A DNA stretch of 11,840 nucleotides from CAZNLS01 sp964573895. Its GTDB lineage: Bacteria > Acidobacteriota > Aminicenantia > UBA2199. The notes under the pieces were generated by a model, which was given only the letters and a program-made list of their open reading frames with translations, did not search any database and was not told the DNA's origin. Made by a program: the position numbers and the translations under genes. The stretch is taken from contig CAZNLS010000076.1 in assembly GCA_964573895.1 (NCBI GenBank), positions 1 to 11,840 on the forward strand. The letters are read 5' to 3'. Below, piece by piece: positions 1-6,891 of the stretch (position 1 is the first letter of the stretch; every line of letters starts with the position of its first letter).

Positions 1-345
1 GTAAATAATTCTGCAGTTTTTGTTATCGGCTTAAGTTCTGATTCTCCTGTCTCCACTCTTTCATTCTCAGGCTCTGTTACAGGTGGGGATGCAATTATAG
101 AAGAATTATCAACCGATACGATTCATGATAAGAGTGTCAAAGTTTTAAAAAATAATAGCGGGACTGGTTTTGATCTCGGATACTCATTTTTGAAAAATCC
201 TGCAAAGAGCCTAAATTTAGGAAGGATTAGGATAAAATTCAAAAAAAAAGGAACTTATAGAATAAATATAGAAAATATTTTCTCTTCTTATAAGAGAGAA
301 AAAAAGGAATTGAAACCTTTGAACGCCGTTATTCAGGTGATTTGA
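1..345 (+). CDS. C-terminal fragment of an unrecognised, probably beta-rich protein
   Basis: An open frame runs from the first base to a TGA at 343-345 and gives the last 114 residues of a protein whose start lies outside the window. I do not recognise the family. The composition is rich in Ser, Thr, Val, Ile and Asn, with alternating hydrophobic residues typical of beta strands. Near the end, the segment LGRIRIKFKKKGTYRINIEN resembles the closing strands of an immunoglobulin-like or cohesin-like beta-sandwich, a fold common in extracellular proteins. That is inference from pattern only. No membrane segment or cell-wall anchor is visible in this fragment. The gene converges on the HU gene with a gap of only 20 bases, and no clear terminator hairpin lies between them. 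Confidence 0.6.
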   Translation, partial: VNNSAVFVIGLSSDSPVSTLSFSGSVTGGDAIIEELSTDTIHDKSVKVLKNNSGTGFDLGYSFLKNPAKSLNLGRIRIKFKKKGTYRINIENIFSSYKREKKELKPLNAVIQVI

Positions 346-365
346 CGCAGGAACAGATATCTTAA

Positions 366-638
366 TTACTTTACTTTTTCCTTTAAGGCTTTTCCTGCTT
401 TAAATACGGGAACGTTCTTAGCTTTAATCTTGATCTTCTGCCCGGTTTTCGGATTTACTCCGATTTTTTCTTTCCTGTTAGCAACGGAAAATGTCCCAAA
501 ACCTACTAGCGTAACTTTACCTTTTTTCTTTAGAGTAAATGAGACAGTATCAATAAATGCATTTACCAGTTTTTCCGTATCTGTTACCTTTAGATCTGCC
601 TTCTCAGAAATAGCTTTTACCAATTCAGTTTTGTTCAT
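366..638 (-). CDS. hup: HU/IHF-family DNA-binding protein
   Basis: This 90-residue protein has the full length and layout of an HU-type histone-like protein. It has an N-terminal helical dimerisation part (residues 1-40), the GFGTF signature at 46-50, then the beta-ribbon arm with the DNA-intercalating proline in NPKTGQ (Pro63), and the closing VPVFKAGKALKEKV helix. Such proteins bind and bend DNA as dimers, compact the nucleoid and assist replication, recombination and repair. The ATG at 638-636 is preceded by a perfect AGGAGG (650-645) at a spacing of six bases. It is transcribed from its own promoter (685-657), back to back with the ACT-like gene. Whether it is HU or an IHF-like homodimer cannot be told from sequence; the non-specific HU role is most likely. 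Confidence 0.95.
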   Translation of the reverse strand: MNKTELVKAISEKADLKVTDTEKLVNAFIDTVSFTLKKKGKVTLVGFGTFSVANRKEKIGVNPKTGQKIKIKAKNVPVFKAGKALKEKVK

Positions 639-656
639 TATTTTCCTCCTGACTTA

Positions 657-685
657 ATTTTAGTAAATAGGATTTTCATTGTCAA
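657..685 (-). promoter_or_regulatory. Sigma-70-type promoter of the HU gene
   Basis: On the minus strand there is TTGACA (685-680), a 17-base spacer, and TAAAAT (662-657). Counting from the -10 box puts the transcription start near base 650. That is the first A of the AGGAGG ribosome site, so the predicted leader is only about 12 bases. The match to consensus is near perfect. Confidence 0.75.
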
Positions 686-706
686 GAAATTAGTGCCAAA
701 ATCAGA

Positions 707-735
707 TTGACTTTTTTTTCGGCAGTAAATAGAAT
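707..735 (+). promoter_or_regulatory. Sigma-70-type promoter of the ACT-like gene, predicting a leaderless mRNA
   Basis: On the plus strand there is TTGACT (707-712), a 17-base spacer, and TAGAAT (730-735). The expected transcription start is at 742-743, which coincides with the ATG at 743. This explains why no Shine-Dalgarno sequence precedes that ATG. It also shows that the in-frame TTG at 707 is the -35 box rather than a start codon. The -35 boxes of this promoter and of the HU promoter lie only 21 bases apart, back to back. Confidence 0.65.
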
Positions 736-742
736 CATCATT

Positions 743-2578
743 ATGAAAACTGTTTTGACTGAAGCTGAAATTGATGAACTGAAGCAGCTGCTTAAATCTG
801 AAAAAATAAAAATCCCGTTTAAAGAAGCAAAAGAGCAGCTTCAACTGATAATCAATTCACAACAGATTTTCCCTTTAAAAATGCAGAGGCTTCTAATCCT
901 GAGACTCCTTTCAAATTATAACAATACAAAAAAAAAGGAGGTAATATTTTTAGAGGAAATAAATAAAGGGAGCCTGCCGGAAACAGTAGTGCTGGGTGTA
1001 TTAGCAGAGGATTGGCCGGGGATGTCCAATTCTATAATTGGAATTATTCATCATATTGCCAAAAATGTTCTTTTTGTGAAAGGATTTACAATCCCTGAAA
1101 AAGATAAATCAATTGGAATAGTTATTCTGGCATTCAGGATTGATGATAAAGAAGAATATAGGAATTTTATAAAAGAGAAAAAAAGTCTTATAAAAAAGAT
1201 CAGATCAGCTTCAATTGGTACGATGAGTAAATTTATTCTGCTCGATGAAGAAACTGTCAAATTCAATATCTTTGACAAACTGGTTGAGAAAATAAAGACA
1301 AGATATAAAAGTGGAAATCCTGAGGAACTTATCGGAGAGAACGGAGAGACGCTTAAATTTGTACTATCCCGATCAAAGGAATACCTTGAAGAAAGAAAAA
1401 TTAAAGATCTTGCGGACCTGGTAATTGAAAACTATAAATGTCAACAATTTATCCGGGAGGGCAGGGGGAACGAAGTTATAAGAATCAAGAATTTCGAAAC
1501 ATTTTTTGAGAAGCTGACAGGGATCACATTTGTGTGTAAAGAACTTTTAATCTCAATTGAAGATTTTTTAAAGACTCTTGATTATATTGTTCCTGATTAT
1601 ATTATTAAGCATCATAAAAGTTTTGTAACCAGAGATGGTCTGCTTGTCTACAGACTTGAAATTGTAACCAGACTCGGCCTTCCTCTTGAGCCGGTGCTGA
1701 TCAAGTCAATCGAGAATTCACTTAAAAGGATAATCATTTCAACTCAAAGCACAAAATTCAGACAGATAAAGTCGATTGGGGGGTATGAACATTTTGCAAG
1801 AGCTATAATTCCTTTTCTCATGGATGAATTTGAAAATACCGGAGTGAATCAGGTTTTTTTCAATGTATTAAATAAAACTGATTTCAACATTGAATTGAAA
1901 CTTATTATCGTGAGAGGAGGAACGAATACCGGGAATATAAAAAACCTGATTCCGAAGCTTGATAAACTTCCCGGTTCCGAAATCAATTCCTTCATACCTA
2001 CAAAGTTGTACCGGGGAAATATCAAGGTTGATATTCTTAAACTGAACATAGATTTTTCAGAATTTGAATCCATTAAAGAAATTTTCGAAAAATTAAAATG
2101 TTTAATAAAAAATGAATTCGGAAATATAAGGGATTTCGACCAGGGTTTAAGAAATATATACATAGGAATATTAAACCGTCTCATTGAGAATCTTCCCTCT
2201 GTCGAACCAAAACTCATAAGAGATATTTTTTTTAATTTTGATGATCTCTACAGGGTTGAAGTAGAATTTGAGATATTACGTGAGGTTGCAGATCTTTGCT
2301 GGAATTTGATCACATCCTGGAAGTCGGATCAAAAAAACAAAAAAAATGTAATGCATGCAAAATTCCTTCCTGAATTTTCAAGAATAATACTGGTTGTTTC
2401 ATGTTTGAGAGAAAAATCGCTTTTAAAAATTTTCATGTCCCATTTTTCAGAAATCAACATTAATTTTTCAAAATTTTACAGAGATCATAGGAAATATTAT
2501 ATATTGATTTTAGATAATAGTAATAATTCTATACGGCCCCAACATATTGAAGAGTTAAGGAAACGATTAAAAAGTTGA
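743..2578 (+). CDS. Uncharacterised 611-residue protein with an N-terminal ACT-like domain
   Basis: I do not recognise this protein as a named family. Residues about 81-155 look like an ACT-type ligand-binding or regulatory fold: a beta strand (VVLGVLAED), the WPGMSNSIIGIIHHIA turn and helix, then strands ending in GIVILAF. The DxPG-like turn is where ACT domains usually bind amino acids. The C-terminal part (about 547-592) has a similar strand-helix-strand-strand pattern and could be a second, divergent ACT-like unit. The middle is charged, mostly helical by eye, and lacks a motif I can name. No signal peptide or membrane segment is visible, so it is probably cytoplasmic. The start was set at ATG 743 rather than the upstream TTG 707, because the TTG lies in a strong promoter whose start point falls on the ATG. 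It is divergent from HU and convergent with radA. Multi-domain ACT proteins such as GlnD and the large NAD-glutamate dehydrogenases are conceivable distant relatives, but their catalytic motifs are not seen. Confidence 0.8.
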   Translation: MKTVLTEAEIDELKQLLKSEKIKIPFKEAKEQLQLIINSQQIFPLKMQRLLILRLLSNYNNTKKKEVIFLEEINKGSLPETVVLGVLAEDWPGMSNSIIGIIHHIAKNVLFVKGFTIPEKDKSIGIVILAFRIDDKEEYRNFIKEKKSLIKKIRSASIGTMSKFILLDEETVKFNIFDKLVEKIKTRYKSGNPEELIGENGETLKFVLSRSKEYLEERKIKDLADLVIENYKCQQFIREGRGNEVIRIKNFETFFEKLTGITFVCKELLISIEDFLKTLDYIVPDYIIKHHKSFVTRDGLLVYRLEIVTRLGLPLEPVLIKSIENSLKRIIISTQSTKFRQIKSIGGYEHFARAIIPFLMDEFENTGVNQVFFNVLNKTDFNIELKLIIVRGGTNTGNIKNLIPKLDKLPGSEINSFIPTKLYRGNIKVDILKLNIDFSEFESIKEIFEKLKCLIKNEFGNIRDFDQGLRNIYIGILNRLIENLPSVEPKLIRDIFFNFDDLYRVEVEFEILREVADLCWNLITSWKSDQKNKKNVMHAKFLPEFSRIILVVSCLREKSLLKIFMSHFSEININFSKFYRDHRKYYILILDNSNNSIRPQHIEELRKRLKS

Positions 2579-2595
2579 AATTATTTTTCATTTTT
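2571..2595. terminator. Weak AT-rich hairpin between convergent genes, possible bidirectional terminator
   Basis: Bases 2571-2580 pair imperfectly with 2586-2595 around a five-base loop. The core is TGAAA/TTTCA, flanked by a mismatch, a G-T pair and three A-T pairs. A-rich sequence lies on one side and T-rich on the other, so it could act in both directions. It overlaps the stop codons of both converging genes. The stem has only one G-C pair, so the support is weak. Confidence 0.25.
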
Positions 2596-3961
2596 AAGAT
2601 TTTTCAGAAATTACTTTCAGTTTTTGAAATAATTCTCCAATATTTTTCACAGGATATAATTCCACATCATTTATTTTTAATTTCCTATTGTCCAGGGGGA
2701 TAATAAATTTTTTAAATCCCTGCCTTGCCGCTTCTTTAATTCTGGAATCGGGAAGATTAACTCCTCTGATTTCTCCGGTGAGTCCTAATTCTCCGAATAT
2801 AATCAGGTCTCCGGGAAGGGTAATATTTTTCATGCTGGTGATGAGGGAAGCGCAGACTGCAATATCCCCTGCTGTTTCCCTGATATTTATTCCTCCCGTG
2901 ATATTTAAAAATATATCGGATTTATAAAAAGGCAATTTCAGTTTTTTTTCTATCACAGCAACAATCATTGAAAGTCTGAATGGATCAAATCCAACGGTGA
3001 CCCGCCTGGGATTATTACTGAAAGGATTATCGGCGACTAAAGCCTGAACTTCGATAAGAATTGATCTGTTTCCTTTAAGCGAAGGAATTATAGATGTCCC
3101 GGGAAGGAGTGATTCATGATGCTGAAGAAAAACTTCAGATGGATTTTTGACAGATGTTAAACCCGTACCGGACATCATAAATATGCCTACTTCATTTATT
3201 GAACCAAACCTGTTCTTTTCAACCCTTAGAATCCTTATATCAGATTGCTGCTCTCCCTGAAAATATAGGACAGTATCAACCATATGCTCCAGCATCTTGG
3301 GGCCGGCAAACTGCCCGTCTTTTGTGATATGACCGATTATCAATATAGCTATCTCATTTTTTTTTGCTATTTCCCTCAATTCATTTGTTATATACCTTAT
3401 CTTCTGAAGCGAACCGGGTATCCCCGGTGAACTCTTGGAATCTATAGTTTGAATGGAATCTATAATGATATGAGTAGGTTTTATTCTAACAATTTCCGAT
3501 TTAAGATCTTCAAAGGTTCCCATTGTTAATAAATATATTCCCGAAGAATCCAACTCAAGTCTTGAAGACCTGTTCTTAATCTGAAAAGGAGATTCTTCAC
3601 CTGAATAGTAGATGATTTTTTTTTTGTTTTTTGAAAGATTCCCTGCAATTTCCAGGAGTAGTGTTGACTTACCTATGCCAGGCTCTCCTCCTAAAAGAAT
3701 TACTGAGCCACTTGAAATACCGCCGCCAAGAACCCTGTCAAATTCCGGGACTCCGCTCCTGATCCTCTCACTGTCGGGCGGCTCAATATCATCCAGTCTT
3801 TCAGCAGATTCGGATTTAACTCCCGATACATTTTCCCCATCATTTGAATATGAGGAAATCTTTACAATTGAATTCCAGTTTTCACATCTCGGACATTTCC
3901 CATACATTATCGGACTTTGAAAGCCGCATTCTACGCATTCAAACTCATTTTTTTTTGACAT
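2594..3961 (-). CDS. radA: DNA repair and recombination ATPase RadA
   Basis: RadA (Sms) is a RecA-like ATPase that helps process recombination intermediates and drives branch migration. The 455-residue product is full length and has all family parts. These are an N-terminal four-cysteine zinc site (Cys9, Cys12, Cys23, Cys26), a Walker A loop GGEPGIGKST at 91-100, a Walker B-like strand HIIIDS at 164-169, the RadA-specific KNRFG motif at 249-253, and a C-terminal Lon-protease-like domain without the protease role. It starts 10 bases after the glyS stop and is the last gene of the minus-strand block. There is no clear Shine-Dalgarno sequence before its ATG, so its translation may depend partly on coupling with glyS. 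Three runs of nine or ten A residues in the mRNA lie within the reading frame, at 3956-3948, 3625-3616 and 3365-3357. Confidence 0.97.
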   Translation of the reverse strand: MSKKNEFECVECGFQSPIMYGKCPRCENWNSIVKISSYSNDGENVSGVKSESAERLDDIEPPDSERIRSGVPEFDRVLGGGISSGSVILLGGEPGIGKSTLLLEIAGNLSKNKKKIIYYSGEESPFQIKNRSSRLELDSSGIYLLTMGTFEDLKSEIVRIKPTHIIIDSIQTIDSKSSPGIPGSLQKIRYITNELREIAKKNEIAILIIGHITKDGQFAGPKMLEHMVDTVLYFQGEQQSDIRILRVEKNRFGSINEVGIFMMSGTGLTSVKNPSEVFLQHHESLLPGTSIIPSLKGNRSILIEVQALVADNPFSNNPRRVTVGFDPFRLSMIVAVIEKKLKLPFYKSDIFLNITGGINIRETAGDIAVCASLITSMKNITLPGDLIIFGELGLTGEIRGVNLPDSRIKEAARQGFKKFIIPLDNRKLKINDVELYPVKNIGELFQKLKVISEKS

Positions 3962-3971
3962 CCGGTAAAAT

Positions 3972-6044
3972 TTAAATTATATCCGTCAGAACTGAGAAAT
4001 CGGCTATATCGGATATAAGTTTGTCTAATTTCTGGAGCAGACCAAGCCTGTTCTGTCTGATTTTTTCCTTTTCATGCATCACCAGAACATTATCAAAAAA
4101 ATTATCAACAACAGGTTTCATCTCCAAAATGGATGAACATGCCTGGATAAACATAGATTTTGAAATTAACTGTTCAATATGGTTTTTGGATTCACAATAT
4201 ATATCATAAAGAAGTTTTTCCTGGTCCTCCTCAAGAAGATCCGGGGATATTTCATACTCAATTGAATCTTTTATTATATTTTTTAATCTCTTGTGAAGGA
4301 TTATAAGGTGTTCAATCGTTGATGTTTTTGTCATTTCTACAAGGCTTTTTGCTTTCAAATATATCTTATAAATTGAAAGATCATTAAACGATAGAACACT
4401 CCGGACAATATCATGGTTAATAAACAACACGTCTTTCAGAAAATACTCCATCCTCCCGAGAAAAAGCTGTCTTATTTTTCTTTGAACTTCTGCATTCTCT
4501 TTTTCGTCTGATAAACCGAATAAAGAGAGGGAAAGATTTAATATTTCTTTAAGATCGATGTCAAGTTTAAAATCCAGTATTATTTTGATTATACCGGATG
4601 CATCTCTTCTTATCCCGTAAGGATCCTTCGAACTGGATATTTTGATCCCTTTGTATACTAAACCTGAAATATTATCAATCTTATCAGATATGGATAAAAG
4701 TCCGCCGCCAAGATGCTCAAGTTCATCCTCTACAAAACCTTTCGGTTCATATTGTGAATATACAGACTTCCAGATTAATTCATCTGCATCTTTTTCTTTT
4801 AGGTAGAGTCCGCCCATTATTCCCTGCAAAGAAGGAAATTCCCTGACCATACGAGTGATCAAATCATTTTTACAAAGTAGTGAAGCTTCGGAAAGTTTAT
4901 TGGTAATATTATCGTTCCCTGTTATTTCACATAAAAATTTTATGATTTTTTCCAATCTCTCTGTTTTTTCGAAGTATGTCCCAAGATCTTTATGAAACAA
5001 AACATTTTTCAATTCTTCTCTTAACTTTTTGAAGTTGTCTTCCCTGTCTGTATCCCAGAAAAACTTAGCATCTTCAAAAGTAGCTTTAATTACAGTTGAG
5101 TTTCCATCGGAAACAATTCCACTCTCATCGGGAATATTTGAAACTCCTAAAAAATTATTTGTAATGTTACCGAATTTATCATAAAGGGGTAGAAGTTTTT
5201 TTTCATTAATCATAAAAACAGAGATAATTTCTGAAGGAATCTCAAGATATTTTTTCTCAAACATTCCCGTGAAAACTACAGGGTATTCATTATTGTAGAT
5301 ATAATAATCAATCATCTTCTCATCTACATTAATTTTTGAATTCAGCTCTTCTTCAATTTCCTCTATCTCTGATAATATTTTTTGTTCTCTCTCCTCTTCT
5401 CTGAACAAAACAAAATTTTTGTTCAGCAGCTCGCAATAATCTTTAAATGATTTAATCTTTAACTTTCCGTCTGATAGTAGCAGATGACCAAAACTGTTAG
5501 CAGATGAATTAACTCCTGCGAACTCAAAATCAAGAGCTTTCCCATCCAAAACGGCAAGAATATTTCTGATAGGCCTGACAAAAGGTATATTTGATGAATT
5601 CCATGTCATTGTCTTGGAAAAAGTCATACTGTTGAGAACTTCAGGAATTATGGAATTAAGCAAATCCCTGGTGCTGCCCCCTTCTATCAATTTCTCAATA
5701 CCTATGTATTGTCCTTTTTTTGTTTCTATTTCCAGCAGATCCTTTTTTGAAACTTTATTTGCATCCATAAATTTTAGAAGTGCCTTTGTCGGATTACCTT
5801 TTTCATCAAAAGAAATATTTTTTGCCGGCCCGAGAATCTGCTGATGGCTGTCTCTGACAGATTGTGAGATTCTGTTAATATAGATGGTGAATCTTCTGTT
5901 TGTTGAAAAAGCTTCAATTTCTTCAAAATCAATTTTGGCTTTCTTCAGGGATTCAAGAAATTTTTCTTTCAACTGGTCCCTTATCTCTTTAATATATGAG
6001 ACCGGGACTTCCTCGACACCCAATTCGAATAAAAAATCACTCAT
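3972..6044 (-). CDS. glyS: Glycyl-tRNA synthetase beta subunit
   Basis: This is the large subunit of the bacterial alpha2-beta2 glycyl-tRNA synthetase. It carries tRNA recognition and supports catalysis by the alpha subunit. The 690-residue product has the family's usual length. It opens with MSDFLFELGVEEVP, has FSTNRRF at 46-52 and FFWDTDRE near 328-335. It then has the conserved LITRMVREFPSLQG block (395-408), SISDKIDNISG (451-461) and SSKDPYGIRRDASG (471-484), followed by a helical C-terminal anticodon-binding region. The frame is open further upstream to 6080, but the start at ATG 6044 fits the family and has GGAAGG (6055-6050) five bases before it. The gene overlaps the end of glyQ by eight bases (ATGAGTGA), which suggests translational coupling that keeps the subunits in balance. 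Confidence 0.97.
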   Translation of the reverse strand: MSDFLFELGVEEVPVSYIKEIRDQLKEKFLESLKKAKIDFEEIEAFSTNRRFTIYINRISQSVRDSHQQILGPAKNISFDEKGNPTKALLKFMDANKVSKKDLLEIETKKGQYIGIEKLIEGGSTRDLLNSIIPEVLNSMTFSKTMTWNSSNIPFVRPIRNILAVLDGKALDFEFAGVNSSANSFGHLLLSDGKLKIKSFKDYCELLNKNFVLFREEEREQKILSEIEEIEEELNSKINVDEKMIDYYIYNNEYPVVFTGMFEKKYLEIPSEIISVFMINEKKLLPLYDKFGNITNNFLGVSNIPDESGIVSDGNSTVIKATFEDAKFFWDTDREDNFKKLREELKNVLFHKDLGTYFEKTERLEKIIKFLCEITGNDNITNKLSEASLLCKNDLITRMVREFPSLQGIMGGLYLKEKDADELIWKSVYSQYEPKGFVEDELEHLGGGLLSISDKIDNISGLVYKGIKISSSKDPYGIRRDASGIIKIILDFKLDIDLKEILNLSLSLFGLSDEKENAEVQRKIRQLFLGRMEYFLKDVLFINHDIVRSVLSFNDLSIYKIYLKAKSLVEMTKTSTIEHLIILHKRLKNIIKDSIEYEISPDLLEEDQEKLLYDIYCESKNHIEQLISKSMFIQACSSILEMKPVVDNFFDNVLVMHEKEKIRQNRLGLLQKLDKLISDIADFSVLTDII

Positions 6045-6891
6045 TTTTTCCTTCCGTGATATCAATATACATTTTTGCAATCCTTGAAGACAAATTTCTC
6101 ATGGATGCAAGAAAAGCTGTTCTTTCAGCTACGGATACTGCCTTTCTGGCATCCAAAATATTAAATGCATGGGAACATTTCAGAACATAATCGAATGCAG
6201 GCAGGTATAATTCCTCTTCGATCATTTTTTCCGCTTCGGTGCTATAAAGTGAATATAATTGTCTTAATAGTTTAATATCTGCTTTTTCAAAATTATATTT
6301 CGAAAACTGAACTTCTTCTCCTTTTCTTAATTCACCATATGTTATATTTCCATTCCAATTCAAATTAAAGATGTTGCTTTCTTTATCAAGGAAGCTGCAT
6401 AATCTTTCAACTCCATAAGTGATTTCGAGTGAGACCGGATTAAGCTCAATCCCGCCTGCCTGTTGAAAATATGTAAACTGGGTGATCTCCAGACCGTCGC
6501 ACATTACCTGCCAGCCAACGCCCCATGCTCCAAGGGAAGGAGAAGCCCAGTTATCTTCGTCAAATTTTATATCATGATTTCTTGTATCAACTCCAAGAAA
6601 CTTAAGGCTGTTTAGATAAATCTCCTGGCAATTATCCGGGGCTGGTTTTAGTATTACCTGAAACTGATTATGTTTCTGGACTCTGTTCGGGTTTTCAGCG
6701 TATCTCCCGTCATCCGGTCTTCTTGAAGGCTGCCAATAAGCAGTACGCCATGGTTTTTTCCCAAGAACTCTGAAAAAGGTATCCGGAGTCATAGTCCCTG
6801 CTCCAACCTCATTATCATAACCGGAAGCAAGATAACATCCGTTATGGGTCCAAAATTCCTCAAGCTTTAGAATAATATCCTGGAAACTCAA
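6037..6891 (-). CDS. glyQ: Glycyl-tRNA synthetase alpha subunit (TTG start)
   Basis: This is the catalytic class II subunit, which activates glycine with ATP and charges tRNA-Gly together with GlyS. Using the TTG at 6891 it has 284 residues. Conserved blocks are EVGAGT (28-33), QPSRRPDDGRY (54-64), FQVILKP (77-83), EDNW...GAWGVGW (112-127), DGLEITQFTYFQQAGG (132-147) and EITYGVERL (156-164). An in-frame ATG at 6912 would add seven residues but has no ribosome site before it. The TTG has GGAGG (6903-6899) at an ideal seven-base spacing, overlaps the gcvPB stop as TTGA, and yields an N-terminus (MSFQDIILKLEEFW) like that known from Thermotoga-type GlyQ (MYLQDVIMKLNDFW, from memory). Its position directly after the glycine cleavage genes is notable. 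Confidence 0.95.
   Translation of the reverse strand: MSFQDIILKLEEFWTHNGCYLASGYDNEVGAGTMTPDTFFRVLGKKPWRTAYWQPSRRPDDGRYAENPNRVQKHNQFQVILKPAPDNCQEIYLNSLKFLGVDTRNHDIKFDEDNWASPSLGAWGVGWQVMCDGLEITQFTYFQQAGGIELNPVSLEITYGVERLCSFLDKESNIFNLNWNGNITYGELRKGEEVQFSKYNFEKADIKLLRQLYSLYSTEAEKMIEEELYLPAFDYVLKCSHAFNILDARKAVSVAERTAFLASMRNLSSRIAKMYIDITEGKNE

Noticed and set aside
346..365. Intrinsic terminator between the partial gene and HU
   Set aside because: The 20-base gap contains only a GATATC palindrome and no stem followed by a T run.
707..742. Longer start (TTG 707) for the ACT-like protein
   Set aside because: The TTG is part of the -35 box of a strong promoter, and transcription should begin after it. 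No ribosome site precedes it.
1849..2217. Minus-strand open frame of 122 codons inside the ACT-like gene
   Set aside because: It lies wholly within a well-formed gene on the other strand, has no ribosome site, and reads as a low-complexity mirror of the real gene.
6045..6080. Longer glyS start at 6080, adding twelve residues
   Set aside because: The extra residues are not family-like, the reading frame would overlap glyQ much further, and ATG 6044 has a good ribosome site and the usual MSDFLFELG-type opening.
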